Of a DNA stretch of 64,000 nucleotides, positions 7,436 through 17,467 are shown one piece after another; within the stretch, counting starts at the first letter, position 1, and every line of letters starts with the position of its first letter. The translations under genes were made by a program, and so were the position numbers. Source of the DNA: Planococcus salinus (GTDB lineage: Bacteria > Bacillota > Bacilli > Bacillales_A > Planococcaceae); the NCBI RefSeq assembly GCF_003719725.1, contig NZ_RIAX01000010.1, forward strand, positions 62,001 through 126,000, given 5' to 3'. Below the pieces are notes generated by a model. It saw nothing but the letters and a program-made list of their open reading frames with translations. It was not told the origin of the DNA and ran no database searches.

Positions 7436-7933
7436 TCATTTTACTTTTGAATAACTTTGCTTCTTGTTGAACATATTGATCATCAATTCCACTTCTCCGT
7501 GTTCCACCTGCAGAACCCTGGCGATTTGCTTTGGCGAAAACCCTTGTTTGTGCAATTGGGTAATCCGTTCTTTTTTCGTGCCCGTCACGGGGGGCTCAAC
7601 AGAGAGTGCCGGATTTTCGCCTGTACCGGTTTCAACTGAAGGTTCCGTGTCAGCGGCAACAGTGGCCGGATTTTCCGAGCCCATCTTTTCTTCCAACAGC
7701 CGAATCCGGTCTTCGAGTTTTTTTTCTTTTCCTTTGATGTAACCGGCAAGCTCCCGGTAAAGTTCATCATTTTCCTTTTCCACATTGGCAATGAATTGCT
7801 CCATGCTGTGCTGGGCCGACTCTGCATCCTGCTGCATTTGGGCCCTTTGCTGCTTGAACTGTGCCAAAACAATGAATGACCCGATATTCACCGCAACGGC
7901 GACTGTGATTAGTCCGATCAATACCCATTCCAT
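7436..7933 (-). CDS. swrB: SwrB-like membrane protein (DUF6115)
   Basis: 165 residues. An N-terminal membrane helix (MEWVLIGLITVAVAVNIGSFIVLAQF) is followed by a coiled coil to about residue 85, a Thr/Glu/Pro-rich linker and a C-terminal helix-turn-helix-like tail, KKERITQLHKQGFSPKQIARVLQVEHGEVELMINM. This layout and its place right after sigD match SwrB (YlxL) of B. subtilis, which promotes assembly and activation of the flagellar export gate and basal body. The ATG at 7933 is preferred over a GTG at 7942. Overall similarity is loose outside the tail, so the assignment rests partly on synteny. Confidence 0.75.
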   Translation of the reverse strand: MEWVLIGLITVAVAVNIGSFIVLAQFKQQRAQMQQDAESAQHSMEQFIANVEKENDELYRELAGYIKGKEKKLEDRIRLLEEKMGSENPATVAADTEPSVETGTGENPALSVEPPVTGTKKERITQLHKQGFSPKQIARVLQVEHGEVELMINMFNKKQSYSKVK

Positions 7934-7965
7934 GCTGTTCACCCGACTTTCAAGCCTTATCCGGC

Positions 7966-8742
7966 TTAGTAATTTTCGTGTATGGCCACTGTGGCCGCAT
8001 GCAGGCGAAGCATCGCTTTCGAATGCAATTGCGACACCCTCGAAACACTGACGCTGAGAACTTCCGCGATTTCAGTTAACTTCAATTCTTCAAAATAGCA
8101 TAACGACACGACCAGCTTTTCTTTTTCCGGCAAACGGGCAATGGCTTGTGACAAAGACTCTTTGATCAGTTGGTTGAAGACATGACGTTCCGGTGACAGT
8201 GCGGCGTCTGCCCGGAGGATGCTGTGCTTTCCTGTCTGCTCCTGGCCGTCGTAATTGGTTTCGTCTATGGAAATCATCGTCGATAAAGCGGCATCTGAAA
8301 CGGTTTTGTTCAACTCTGCTTTGGTGATTCCCAAATACCGGCTGACTTCTTCGTCTGTCACCGACTGGCTGTGCTGCTGTTCCAAAATGGCATAGGCCTC
8401 TTCCACCTTTTTCACTTTATCCCTGACAGAACGAGGCAGCCAATCGCTGCGCCGCAGCCCGTCAATGATGGAACCTTTGATCCGCCATGTGGCATAGGTC
8501 TCAAATTTCAAATCTCTTTCTATATCGAACTTATCAAACGCATCAAGCAAACCTTCGTAAGCGAGACTGCGGATATCATCCTTTTCCACCGATTTCGGCA
8601 AATTGATCATAAACCGCTGTATGACATAATCGACCAACGGAAGGTACCGTTCAACCAAATAGTCGCCAGCTTCCGGATCCCGCCGCGTTTTCCAGTCTTC
8701 CCAATAATCAAGTTCTTCCGTTGAAAATTTGTTGCTCACCAT
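7966..8742 (-). CDS. sigD: RNA polymerase sigma factor SigD (sigma-28/FliA)
   Basis: 258 residues with regions 2, 3 and 4 of a group 3 sigma factor. Region 2 reads GLLDAFDKFDIERDLKFETYATWRIKGSIIDGLRRSDWLPRSVRDK, and region 4 ends with EELKLTEIAEVLSVSVSRVSQLHSKAMLRL. It directs polymerase to late flagellar promoters; clear matches to its consensus (TAAA-N15-GCCGATAT) occur at 33528-33554, 38592-38618 and 46065-46091, and its anti-sigma factor FlgM is encoded at 32774-33046. I chose the ATG at 8742, behind GGTGGTG; an ATG at 8757 lacks a ribosome site. In B. subtilis cheBAWCD sits between flhG and sigD; here only 35 bases do. Confidence 0.93.
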   Translation of the reverse strand: MVSNKFSTEELDYWEDWKTRRDPEAGDYLVERYLPLVDYVIQRFMINLPKSVEKDDIRSLAYEGLLDAFDKFDIERDLKFETYATWRIKGSIIDGLRRSDWLPRSVRDKVKKVEEAYAILEQQHSQSVTDEEVSRYLGITKAELNKTVSDAALSTMISIDETNYDGQEQTGKHSILRADAALSPERHVFNQLIKESLSQAIARLPEKEKLVVSLCYFEELKLTEIAEVLSVSVSRVSQLHSKAMLRLHAATVAIHENY

Positions 8743-8777
8743 GAGCTTCACCACCATCCATTTGATCGACTTGTCTG

Positions 8778-9635
8778 TTATTTAAATAACATCTTCAGCA
8801 AAAACCCTTTGAATCCCAGTTTATAAGGGACTGGAAGTTCCAGGAATTCACTGGCCACTTCCTGTACTGCTCGTGAAGCCTGGCTGTTTGGATATGCCAG
8901 CAGAAACGGCGTCTGCTTTTTCACCGCATTCGTCACATTTGAATCTGTAGGGATGAAACCCAGTGTTTCCACCTGCATATCCAAAAACTGCTCGGTCACT
9001 TTCCTGAAGTTTTCAGCAGTTTCTCTGCCTTCTTTTTCGCTTGTGCATTGATTGACCATCAGTTTGACGTGGACATTCGGGTCTTTGACATGAATCATTT
9101 TCACGACCGAATAGGCATCAGTGATGGAAGTGGGCTCCGGAGTTGTGACCAGAATGACGTCATCTGCCGCCAGGATGAAACGCAAATTTTCATAGGACAA
9201 CCCCGCGCCTGTATCCAGAATGATATAATCCACGGTGCCCTGAAGTGTGCTCAGCTCTTTTAAGAACTTGTCGAGTTTGGCTTCATCCAGCTCCAGCATT
9301 TCTGAAAAGCCGGTCCCCCCTGAAATGAACGACAGCCCGTCTGGTCCTTCTTCGATGATTTCCCTCACCGTTAAATCTTTCTCAATCATCGTCGCAATGG
9401 ATTCCTTCGGCACCCTGCCCAGCAATACATCGATATTGGCAAATCCCAGATCCACATCGAAAATCAGCACTTTTTTGTTTTGCTGGACCAGGCTTAATGC
9501 AAAATTCAATGCAAAGTTTGACTTGCCGACGCCGCCTTTGCCGCTGGTGACTGCGATGACACGTGTTTGCCTCCGCTCTTCTTTCGGCTTTTTTTGGAGG
9601 ACTTTCTCTCTTAATTGTTTTGCTTGGTCAACCAT
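8778..9635 (-). CDS. flhG: FlhG/YlxH, MinD-like ATPase for flagellar placement
   Basis: About 285 residues. The deviant Walker A is SGKGGVGKSN near residue 30, followed by VLIFDVDLGFANIDVLLG and IILDTGAG, as in MinD/ParA-type ATPases. FlhG works with the SRP-type GTPase FlhF to set flagellar number and pattern and feeds FliM/FliY into the C-ring. The C-terminus FLLKMLFK can form a short amphipathic helix. Its start overlaps the end of flhF. The ATG at 9635 lies 9 bases behind AGGAG; an ATG at 9641 lies only 3 bases behind it. Confidence 0.92.
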   Translation of the reverse strand: MVDQAKQLREKVLQKKPKEERRQTRVIAVTSGKGGVGKSNFALNFALSLVQQNKKVLIFDVDLGFANIDVLLGRVPKESIATMIEKDLTVREIIEEGPDGLSFISGGTGFSEMLELDEAKLDKFLKELSTLQGTVDYIILDTGAGLSYENLRFILAADDVILVTTPEPTSITDAYSVVKMIHVKDPNVHVKLMVNQCTSEKEGRETAENFRKVTEQFLDMQVETLGFIPTDSNVTNAVKKQTPFLLAYPNSQASRAVQEVASEFLELPVPYKLGFKGFLLKMLFK

Positions 9636-10731
9636 TGTCATCGTCTCCTAATACAAAGTCCGCTATCAGCTCCGGAGTCACCGCTAGAATATCGTCTGGA
9701 ACGTTTTGGCCGTTGGCTATATACCGAATCGGAATGGAGTAATCATGGACCAGGTTCAGGATGGCTCCCGATGAGCTGGTCTCGTCTTTTTTGGTCAACA
9801 GCAATTGATCCATTTTGATCGTCTGAAAATTATCAATGATTTTTTTCATGTCTTCATACTTGGACGTGAGACTCAGAACGAGATTGATTTGGACTTTATT
9901 GTTTTCCGGCAGCAGCAGCTCGAGTTCTTCGATATATTGCTTTTGCTGGTAATTCCGACCCGCCGTATCCATCAGGATGATTTCACATTCTGCCAGATCT
10001 TCCATTGCTTCGTTTAAATCCGCGGATGATTCCACTACTTTGATCGGGATATCCAGGATGCCGGCATAGGTTTTCAATTGCTCAACCGCCGCAATGCGAT
10101 ACGTATCCGAAGTGATCAATCCCACTTTCTTGCCTTCCCGCAGCATATAATCGGCTGCAATTTTGGCAATCGTCGTCGTTTTCCCGACGCCGGTCGGTCC
10201 GATAAAGCAGATGAAATCCGGATCTTTGCTGCTTCGTGACTGTTGATGGCCTTCGATCAATCGGATGATTTCCTGACGCGCCAGTTCTTCTATTTGCTGT
10301 TCCGTGCACTCCGGGTTTCTGCCTGTCTCAAGCAGCAGCTTGGCCATCAGATCCGACCGGATGCCCGCATCAATATCCTGTTTGACCAGGCGGCGATTCA
10401 GAGACGCCAGAGATTCCGGCAGACTTTTGTCGTCAATCGACTGCATCATAAACTGCTTAATATTCTTCAGTTCATCGATCAATTCACTGGTCACTTTCTC
10501 TTCCACAGGTTTTTGGGGCTGCTGTTGCGGCTTTTCACGGCTTTCTGTTTTCTCAGTTGCGCGTGTTTCAATCGCGGCGATCACTTCCAGCTTTTCTTTC
10601 TGGAAAAAACCGAAAAGCCCGCCTTTCTTTACTTTCTTCGTGTTTAAAATAAGTGCTTCCGATCCTAGATCTCTTTTGATCATCGGCATGGCTTCCGTTA
10701 TATTATTGACCGTATACGTTTTTAACCTCAT
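9628..10731 (-). CDS. flhF: FlhF, SRP-family GTPase
   Basis: 367 residues: a basic N-terminal part, a Gln/Pro/Lys-rich linker (about 58-80), a helical N domain, and an SRP-type G domain with Walker A GPTGVGKTT near residues 178-186, then DTAGRNYQ (G3) and LLTKKDE (G4, TKxD). It recruits early flagellar components to the membrane and controls flagellar placement with FlhG. It overlaps flhA by four bases at its start and flhG by a few bases at its end. No key GTPase residue appears to be missing. Confidence 0.94.
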   Translation of the reverse strand: MRLKTYTVNNITEAMPMIKRDLGSEALILNTKKVKKGGLFGFFQKEKLEVIAAIETRATEKTESREKPQQQPQKPVEEKVTSELIDELKNIKQFMMQSIDDKSLPESLASLNRRLVKQDIDAGIRSDLMAKLLLETGRNPECTEQQIEELARQEIIRLIEGHQQSRSSKDPDFICFIGPTGVGKTTTIAKIAADYMLREGKKVGLITSDTYRIAAVEQLKTYAGILDIPIKVVESSADLNEAMEDLAECEIILMDTAGRNYQQKQYIEELELLLPENNKVQINLVLSLTSKYEDMKKIIDNFQTIKMDQLLLTKKDETSSSGAILNLVHDYSIPIRYIANGQNVPDDILAVTPELIADFVLGDDDNG

Positions 10732-12788
10732 GATACATTCACCACCCCGGCAGAAATGTTGATGACCCCAACACTTTGAATTTCAATTTCTGGTTCCAGT
10801 TCGTTATAAGACAACACCGGCAGATCCGGTGCAAAACGCTCGACGAATTGACGCATATACATGCGGATGGCAGGCGAAGTCAATAACACCGGCTGCACAC
10901 CGGCCTGCTGCAGCTGAGACGCCTGTTCCGAAATTTTTTGGAAAATCGATTGTGATGATTCCGGATCAATCGATAAGTAATTGCCCTGTTCGGTACGATG
11001 GACGGAATCAGCAAATTTCTTTTCAAGGCTTGCACCCGCAGTGATCACTTGAAGAGGACCGTTCTGGTCGGCGTACTGCAGCGTGATTTGTCTCGACAGC
11101 GCCTGTCTGACGTATTCCGTCAGTAAATCTGAATCTTTCGTTTGAGACGCATAATCCGCCAACGTCTCCAAAATCACCAATAAATTGCGGATCGAAACTT
11201 TTTCTTTCAGAAGCTTCATCAATACTTTCTGCACTTCCCCGATGCCCAGCAAATGAGGGATCAATTCCTCGATGACGGCCGGCGAAGTTTCCCGGACATT
11301 GTCGATCAATGCCTTTACTTCCTGTCTGCCAATCAATTCATGGGCATGGCGTTTGATGACTTCTGTCAGATGCGTCGACACGACCGAAGGCGGATCGACA
11401 ATCGCATAACCAGCCATTTCGGCTTCTTCTTTCATGTCTTCCCGGATCCATAAGGCCGGCATGCCGAATGCCGGTTCGACGGTTTCGATTCCTTCGACGT
11501 TCTCGTCGTCAATCCCCGGGCTCATGGCCAAATAATGGTCCAGCATAATTTCTCCGGCAGCCACTTTGTTGCCTTTGATCTTAATGACGTATTCATTGGG
11601 CTGAAGCTGAATATTGTCGCGGATCCGGATCACCGGCACCACCACGCCCAGTTCCATGGCGCACTGGCGGCGAATCATGATGACACGGTCCAGCAAGTCG
11701 CCTCCCTGGTTCTTGTCCGCAATCGGAATCAACCCGTAGCCGAACTCAAATTCAATGGCATCCACATGCAACAGATCAATGACACTTTCCGGGCTTTTCA
11801 GCTCTTCCAGTTCCTGTCCTCCGCCCGCTGCTTCGCTTTCTTCTTTTTCTTCCACGGCCAGGACGCTTTGCATCCGGTAGCCGCCAAAAGCGATGACTCC
11901 AGCGACCGGCAGCACCAGAAGCGGATTGATCGGTGTAAAAAACGCGATCAGCGCCAACGTGCCCGCTACGACATACAGCATCTTCGGATAGGCAAAAAGC
12001 TGTTTGGTGATATCGGATCCCAAATTGCCGTCTGAAGCGGCTCTTGTCACCACAATCCCCGTGGCGGTTGAAATCAGCAGGGCCGGAATCTGGCTGACCA
12101 GTCCGTCCCCAATCGATAGCAGGGTGAACAGCTGTGCCGCTTCGCCCATCGCCATGCCATGTACAATGACGCCGATCAGCAGACCACCGATGATGTTGAT
12201 GATGGTGATGATAATGCCGGCAATGGCATCTCCTTTGACGAACTTGCTGGCACCGTCCATGGCGCCGTAGAAATCGGCTTCCTGGCTGACTTTTTCTCTC
12301 CGTTTCTTGGCTTCCTGATCGGAAATCATGCCGGCGCCGAGATCTGCGTCAATGCTCATCTGCTTGCCGGGCATCGAGTCGAGTGTGAAACGCGCAGCCA
12401 CTTCCGCCACACGCTCCGAACCTTTGGTGATGACAAGAAATTGGATGATGACCAGAATCAGGAAGACCAGAATCCCGATAATGGCACTTCCTCCGACCAC
12501 AAACGAGCCAAACGTTTCAATTACCTGCCCACCGGTTTGATTGGTCAGAATCGACCTGGTCGTGGAGACGTTCAAACCCAAACGGAACAACGTTGTCAGT
12601 AACAGGAGGGTTGGGAATATCGAGAACTGCAATGCTTCTTTTGTATTCATCGCGACCAGAATAATGGTGATCGCCAAGCTGATGTTGATCATGATCAATA
12701 AATCCAGCAGCAGTGGCGGAAGAGGGATGACCATCATCACCACAATCATAATCACCGATACTAATACAGCATAATCTCTGATTTTCAA
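10728..12788 (-). CDS. flhA: FlhA, flagellar export gate component
   Basis: 686 residues, close to the family's usual length. Eight membrane segments occupy the first 310 residues or so, with the FHIPEP-region block TRSILTNQTGGQVIETFGSFVVGG and the charged cytoplasmic FLIPD-type loop GSERVAEVAARFTLDSMPGKQMSIDADLGAG. A large cytoplasmic domain follows; it forms the nonameric ring that docks chaperone-substrate complexes. The gene follows flhB by 71 bases, a stretch with only a weak 6-bp hairpin and no T tract, and overlaps flhF. Confidence 0.95.
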   Translation of the reverse strand: MKIRDYAVLVSVIMIVVMMVIPLPPLLLDLLIMINISLAITIILVAMNTKEALQFSIFPTLLLLTTLFRLGLNVSTTRSILTNQTGGQVIETFGSFVVGGSAIIGILVFLILVIIQFLVITKGSERVAEVAARFTLDSMPGKQMSIDADLGAGMISDQEAKKRREKVSQEADFYGAMDGASKFVKGDAIAGIIITIINIIGGLLIGVIVHGMAMGEAAQLFTLLSIGDGLVSQIPALLISTATGIVVTRAASDGNLGSDITKQLFAYPKMLYVVAGTLALIAFFTPINPLLVLPVAGVIAFGGYRMQSVLAVEEKEESEAAGGGQELEELKSPESVIDLLHVDAIEFEFGYGLIPIADKNQGGDLLDRVIMIRRQCAMELGVVVPVIRIRDNIQLQPNEYVIKIKGNKVAAGEIMLDHYLAMSPGIDDENVEGIETVEPAFGMPALWIREDMKEEAEMAGYAIVDPPSVVSTHLTEVIKRHAHELIGRQEVKALIDNVRETSPAVIEELIPHLLGIGEVQKVLMKLLKEKVSIRNLLVILETLADYASQTKDSDLLTEYVRQALSRQITLQYADQNGPLQVITAGASLEKKFADSVHRTEQGNYLSIDPESSQSIFQKISEQASQLQQAGVQPVLLTSPAIRMYMRQFVERFAPDLPVLSYNELEPEIEIQSVGVINISAGVVNVS

Positions 12789-12859
12789 AACGTTTTCCCC
12801 TTCCTCTTGCTTTCTAAGTGGTACTGATCAGCTTGATTCCACTTAATTAATCTCCATGC

Positions 12860-13948
12860 TCAGTTGATTTTTCCTTTTAACCGGTAGACATAGGCCAATA
12901 CTTCAGCCACTGCCATAAACAGCTCTTCCGGCACATGGTCTCCAATTTCAACTTGCTGGTACAAAGCACGGGCAAGCGGTTTGTTTTCCATGATCACCAA
13001 TTCCAGTTCTTTCGCTTTTTCTTTGATCTTCAACGCGAGATGGTCTTTTCCCATGGCAATCACCATTGGCGCTTCCATTGTTTCCGCGTCGTACTTAATC
13101 GCGATGGCATAATGCGTAGGGTTTGTAATGAGGACGTCCGCATTCGGCAAATCCTGAATCATGCGATTCATGCTCATTTGCCTTTGCCGTTCTTTTATTT
13201 TGGATTTGATGAGGGGGTCCCCTTCCGCTTTCTTGAATTCATCTTTCATGTCCTGTTTGGACATCCGGATGCCTTTCTCGAATTCGTATTTCTGATACAT
13301 ATAATCCAATACGGACAAACACAAGAGAATAAGCGATGCCACCAGTCCCATTTGAAAAACCAATGACCCGATAAACGAAAGGGATTGTCCAATGCTTTGT
13401 TGGGAAAGTGAAAACAATTCGTCTTTCCCGAGCCATAAAACACCAAAGGCTGCTGAAGAGATAATGGCGATTTTCAGTAAGGATTTTGCTAGTTCCACTA
13501 ATGCGCGAATGGAGAATATCCGTTTCGCGCCTTTGATGGGATTGACCCGTTCCAGCTTTGCCTTCAATGGCTCCACTGTGAACAACGGCCCGACCTGGAT
13601 GTAATTTCCGAGTACCCCGAAGACCAGCCCGATGAGCATGATGGGCGCTACGATTTTCATGCCGCTGAATGTCATTTGCTCGAACAGCGTCCGGATATTC
13701 TGAGGGCTCCATTCCCAATCGATAAACTGACTGAAGTTGATCTGGTAGACCGCCATGATCTGCTCAAGCATCCAGCCTCCTAAAAAGTAAAGCAGGAGAA
13801 CACCGCCGAGCATGATCATGGCTGCAGAGACTTCCGGACTTTTGGCCACTTGGCCTTTCCGTTTTGATTCCTGCCTTTTTTGCGGTGTCGCTTTTTCTGT
13901 CTTTTCTCCAGCAAAGAATTGGAGGTCGAGAGACAATCGTTTCTGCAT
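12860..13948 (-). CDS. flhB: FlhB, export switch protein
   Basis: 362 residues. The N-terminus (GEKTEKATPQKRQESKRKGQVAKSPEVSAA) is the classic FlhB opening, followed by four membrane segments and a cytoplasmic domain with the autocleavage site NPTH inside ITNPTHYAIAIKYD. Cleavage between Asn and Pro switches export from rod/hook to filament substrates together with FliK. The ATG directly follows the fliR stop without spacing. Confidence 0.95.
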   Translation of the reverse strand: MQKRLSLDLQFFAGEKTEKATPQKRQESKRKGQVAKSPEVSAAMIMLGGVLLLYFLGGWMLEQIMAVYQINFSQFIDWEWSPQNIRTLFEQMTFSGMKIVAPIMLIGLVFGVLGNYIQVGPLFTVEPLKAKLERVNPIKGAKRIFSIRALVELAKSLLKIAIISSAAFGVLWLGKDELFSLSQQSIGQSLSFIGSLVFQMGLVASLILLCLSVLDYMYQKYEFEKGIRMSKQDMKDEFKKAEGDPLIKSKIKERQRQMSMNRMIQDLPNADVLITNPTHYAIAIKYDAETMEAPMVIAMGKDHLALKIKEKAKELELVIMENKPLARALYQQVEIGDHVPEELFMAVAEVLAYVYRLKGKIN

Positions 13949-14728
13949 TTAAGTCCCTCCCAACAAGCGGATCAACTGCGACATGCTGATGATGATTTTT
14001 TCAAACAAGAGCTGCAACAGATAAAAGAAAATCGGCATGGACACGAGAAGCAGGATAAAACCGGCAAAGATCTTTAACGGGAAGCCGATGACAAAGATGT
14101 TCAATTGCGGCACTGTTTTCGCCAGGATTCCGAGTGCCACGTCAATGAGGAACAAAGCGCCCACAATCGGCAAAGCCATCTGCAAGGCGATCATGAACAT
14201 CTCCAGAAACAGTAAGGTGATGAAATGAGCGATATCTTCGCTTTCCACAGACAAGGAAAGGAGTTCCACCGGAAACGTCCGGAAACTTTGCATGACACCA
14301 TCAAGCAATAAGTGGTGGCCATCCACCACCAGCAGAAAAAGAAGTGCCAGCATGTATTTGAACTGCCCAATAATCGGGACCTGCGCTCCTGTCTGCGGGT
14401 CGATGACATTGGCGATGGCGAAGCCCATCTGAAAATCGATGAATGCACCGGCCACCTGCACCGTGTACAACATCAAAGCGGCTGTAAATCCAAGCGCCAG
14501 ACCGACAGCAATCTCTTTCAAAATCAATAACATATACGTGCCGTCCAATAAGATCGGCTGCTCGCCCGGGGCGTTCGTCACGACGATCAAAGCGGTGAAG
14601 ACAGCAAAACCGATCTTGAACTGATTGGGAATCCCTTTCATCGAAAACAAAGGGGCTATCAGGAAAAAACTGAGCAGCCGGATAAGCGTGAGCATGAAGT
14701 ATGGAAGAAGTTCTAAAATCGAGTCCAT
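13949..14728 (-). CDS. fliR: FliR, export gate membrane protein
   Basis: 259 residues and very hydrophobic. The region AGAFIDFQMGFAIANVIDPQTGAQVPIIGQF is the conserved FliR/YscT core. It makes up part of the FliPQR export pore at the centre of the MS ring. It lies between fliQ and flhB with 10 bases or fewer to either neighbour. The length is usual for Bacillus. Confidence 0.94.
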   Translation of the reverse strand: MDSILELLPYFMLTLIRLLSFFLIAPLFSMKGIPNQFKIGFAVFTALIVVTNAPGEQPILLDGTYMLLILKEIAVGLALGFTAALMLYTVQVAGAFIDFQMGFAIANVIDPQTGAQVPIIGQFKYMLALLFLLVVDGHHLLLDGVMQSFRTFPVELLSLSVESEDIAHFITLLFLEMFMIALQMALPIVGALFLIDVALGILAKTVPQLNIFVIGFPLKIFAGFILLLVSMPIFFYLLQLLFEKIIISMSQLIRLLGGT

Positions 14729-14738
14729 TATTCACGCT

Positions 14739-15008
14739 CTATCCAATGATCCGGGGAAGCTGCTGAAACAAATCTCTCGTGTAATCCAATAAGATTGTCA
14801 GCATCCAAGGCCCGAATACCACCAGCGCAATGAATACAGCTAATATTTTTGGGATAAATGCCAAAGTCTGTTCCTGTATCTGCGTCATAGCTTGAAAAAT
14901 ACTCACCAATAATCCGACGCCCAATGCCACAAGCAGCAAAGGGGCAGACACGAGGATGATTGTGTAAATCGACTGTTCTGCTAATTTGATTACCATATCC
15001 GGAGTCAT
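14739..15008 (-). CDS. fliQ: FliQ, export gate membrane protein
   Basis: 89 residues with two membrane helices, starting MTPDMVIKLAEQSIYTIILVSAPLLL, the standard FliQ length and opening. A longer frame from 15038 would overlap fliP and is not needed. It joins FliP and FliR in the export pore. Confidence 0.93.
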   Translation of the reverse strand: MTPDMVIKLAEQSIYTIILVSAPLLLVALGVGLLVSIFQAMTQIQEQTLAFIPKILAVFIALVVFGPWMLTILLDYTRDLFQQLPRIIG

Positions 15009-15024
15009 CGGTCTCTTCCCTTCA

Positions 15025-15717
15025 CTAAAAGCTGACAAGCAGCGATTCTATGATTAAGTACCAGCCATCGACCAGCACAAACAGCAAAATTTTAAACGGC
15101 AATGAAATCATCACCGGTGGCAGCATCATCATGCCCATCGCCATCAGCGTACTGGCGACCACCATATCAATGATCAGGAACGGGATGAAAATGACAAAGC
15201 CGATTTGGAACGCGGTTTTCAGTTCGCTGATGGCAAACGCCGGAACCAGCGAAGTCAGCGGAATCTCTTCAACACTTTCGGGTTTTTCCTGACCGGCATA
15301 TTTAAAGAACAGTGCCAGGTCTTTTTCCCGTGTATGCTGGGCCATGAATTCCTTGACCGGCAACACAGCGGTATCGAGTGCTTCCTGCTGTGAGACTTCT
15401 CCCGCCAAATACGGCTGCAATGACGTTTCGTTAATCTCCAGCGCGATCGGTGACATGATAAAAAAGGTAAGGAATAAGGCAAGACCGATCAGCACTTGGT
15501 TGGGCGGCATCGATTGTGTCCCGAGCCCCGTCCGCACGAATGACAGGACAATGATGATGCGGGTGAAACTGGTCATCATGATCAAAATACCGGGTGCCAG
15601 TGATAAAATGGTCAGCAGGAACAGCAGTTGAAGCGTTACCGCCACGTCTTCTGGAGCGTCTGTTCCGATATCAAGTCCGGGGATATTGATGGACAGCAAA
15701 AGGGCGTTCAGCATCAT
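15025..15717 (-). CDS. fliP: FliP, export gate membrane protein
   Basis: 230 residues. Conserved stretches are [48 protein letters not shown] and [28 protein letters not shown]. It forms the pentameric core of the type III export pore. The start ATG pair overlaps the TGA of fliO (ATGATG at 15717-15712); the first ATG lies 9 bases behind AGGAAGG. The N-terminus is hydrophobic and could be a cleaved signal sequence, as known for FliP. Confidence 0.94.
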   Translation of the reverse strand: MMLNALLLSINIPGLDIGTDAPEDVAVTLQLLFLLTILSLAPGILIMMTSFTRIIIVLSFVRTGLGTQSMPPNQVLIGLALFLTFFIMSPIALEINETSLQPYLAGEVSQQEALDTAVLPVKEFMAQHTREKDLALFFKYAGQEKPESVEEIPLTSLVPAFAISELKTAFQIGFVIFIPFLIIDMVVASTLMAMGMMMLPPVMISLPFKILLFVLVDGWYLIIESLLVSF

Positions 15718-16370
15718 GACGACCGACCTTCCTGATCGTCATCGTCCGCCAGTTCCTGTTTGAGCTGCTGCTGTTTTACCTTTTGCTTGTTCAGGCTTTG
15801 CTTGAACAACTGCTCAAAGCCATTCCCTGTTTTGCTTTCAGCAGGAACGCCTTTCACTTTGTTCACCAACCCGGTGATGGCATCAGCTACACGCACTGTT
15901 TGCTGATTTGCCTCTGCGTCAGATACGACCACTTCATCGCCTTCCGCAAATTCTTTGATCAGCGTGACCTGGTCGCCGACTCCAATCAGCAACATTTTGT
16001 TCCCCACTTTTACAAGCTGCAGCGACTTATTGTTTCCGAGAGATGTGCCTCCCACTAATTGCACAGCCTGATTCGGATGCATTTTCGTCTGTCTGACGGC
16101 CAAAAACTTGATGAGACCGTAGATCAGCACAACGATAAGAAGCGTGTAGAAAACCAGCTGACCCAAAATCCCCGCCATGCTTTTTTCTTCCATCACAGCC
16201 GCTTCCCCGTTTTCTTCTGTTTCTTCAGTTGTCGGCTGGCCGTCCTGCCCGTCATTCAACCAGTCAGACACTTTCGTATCTGCCGCTGCTGAAACACTGG
16301 GAGCTGCAAATGCCGAAACGGCACAAAGCAGGAGGATGGCCATAATAGAAAGAAAGGTTTTTTGAAACAC
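15714..16370 (-). CDS. fliO: FliO/FliZ, export apparatus assembly protein
   Basis: 218 residues: a signal peptide ([25 protein letters not shown]), an acidic extracellular stretch, a membrane helix near 69-90 ([24 protein letters not shown]), and a cytoplasmic domain with [34 protein letters not shown], which is the FliO signature. It stabilises FliP during export gate assembly. It follows fliY directly; B. subtilis has cheY between these two genes. Confidence 0.9.
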   Translation of the reverse strand: MFQKTFLSIMAILLLCAVSAFAAPSVSAAADTKVSDWLNDGQDGQPTTEETEENGEAAVMEEKSMAGILGQLVFYTLLIVVLIYGLIKFLAVRQTKMHPNQAVQLVGGTSLGNNKSLQLVKVGNKMLLIGVGDQVTLIKEFAEGDEVVVSDAEANQQTVRVADAITGLVNKVKGVPAESKTGNGFEQLFKQSLNKQKVKQQQLKQELADDDDQEGRSS

Positions 16371-16396
16371 TCTTGGTGTACTCCTTACGTCAGGTA

Positions 16397-17467
16397 TTAG
16401 CGAAGCTTTGAAATCCGATCTGCCGCGCTTAGAATGTCTGTGACACGGACGCCGAAATTCTCATCAATGACGACAACTTCCCCTACCGCGATTAATTTGT
16501 TGTTGACCAATATATCGACCGGTTCGCCCGCCAGTTTATCAAGCTCGATGATCGACCCTTTTGATACTTCCAGGATTTCTTTGACCGTTCTTTTGGTCCT
16601 GCCCAGTTCCACCGTTACCTGAAGCGGGATATCAAACAGCATATCCAGGTTGTTCGGCTCTGAATGTGAGGTTGCCGTATCGTCAAAGTTTGAAAACTGG
16701 ACTTTTTGTATATGATGCGAAGAACCTGTAGTTTCCGCTTTGTTTGGTTCATTTGATTGTCCGTTGGATTGATTGTCCATTTCCTGTGTCCCCCCAAAAT
16801 CTTCTTCATCCAGTGAATCGGTCAATACCCCAATCCATTGTTTGGCTAATGGAAGAGGGAGATGCAAGTGGAAGTCCACACTTTCTTCGTCGCCGATCTT
16901 CAATTGGAAACGGGCTTCGGCAAACCATTCTTCTGCAGTAAATTTGCCGACAGGGAAATCTTCCTGCTTTTCAATAACGTCCATCCCTGATAAAGAATAG
17001 GAAAGTTCCTGTTCCAGCACAGTGCCCATGGCCCTGGAGACAGCCGTGAACATCTGCTGAACCACTCCCTGCATCACTTGGAATTCCTGGTCTTCGGCCG
17101 AGGTGTCTTCTGCGTCTGTTGCCGCCATTTCCACAAAAGTGCGGACGTCACTTCGGGCAAAAGTCAAAACCTGCAGGCCACCTGCGCTTCCCGTGTATTC
17201 TCCCAGCACGATAAAAAGAGGCGCTGGCGCATCGTCCAAAAGCCGGTCTTTCTGTTTTACCGACAACACAGGTGCAGTGAATGATACCCGCTCCATAAAC
17301 AACGGTGACAGCACAGCAGCTGAACTGCCCAATGAGACACTCAGCAATTCTGTAAGAACCTCTTTTTCCATCTTCGATAATGACTTGTCAGGCACTTTTT
17401 TTCCCTCCGCTTTCACTTGGCCCAGTAATCCGCTGATTTCATCCGGAGACAATTTTTCATCAATCAT
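16397..17467 (-). CDS. fliY: FliY, C-ring protein with degraded CheC-type phosphatase sites
   Basis: 356 residues: a CheC-like domain, an acidic linker, and a C-terminal FliN domain ([70 protein letters not shown]). It is part of the motor switch. In CheC-type phosphatases each site needs E-x-x-N. Here the first reads ELLS (Asn replaced by Ser) and the second, near [10 protein letters not shown], lacks a clear E-x-x-N. The N-terminal CheY-binding peptide is [10 protein letters not shown] rather than LSQDEIDALL. So the structural FliN role should hold, but CheY-P hydrolysis is doubtful. It overlaps fliM by 8 bases. Confidence 0.93.
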   Translation of the reverse strand: MIDEKLSPDEISGLLGQVKAEGKKVPDKSLSKMEKEVLTELLSVSLGSSAAVLSPLFMERVSFTAPVLSVKQKDRLLDDAPAPLFIVLGEYTGSAGGLQVLTFARSDVRTFVEMAATDAEDTSAEDQEFQVMQGVVQQMFTAVSRAMGTVLEQELSYSLSGMDVIEKQEDFPVGKFTAEEWFAEARFQLKIGDEESVDFHLHLPLPLAKQWIGVLTDSLDEEDFGGTQEMDNQSNGQSNEPNKAETTGSSHHIQKVQFSNFDDTATSHSEPNNLDMLFDIPLQVTVELGRTKRTVKEILEVSKGSIIELDKLAGEPVDILVNNKLIAVGEVVVIDENFGVRVTDILSAADRISKLR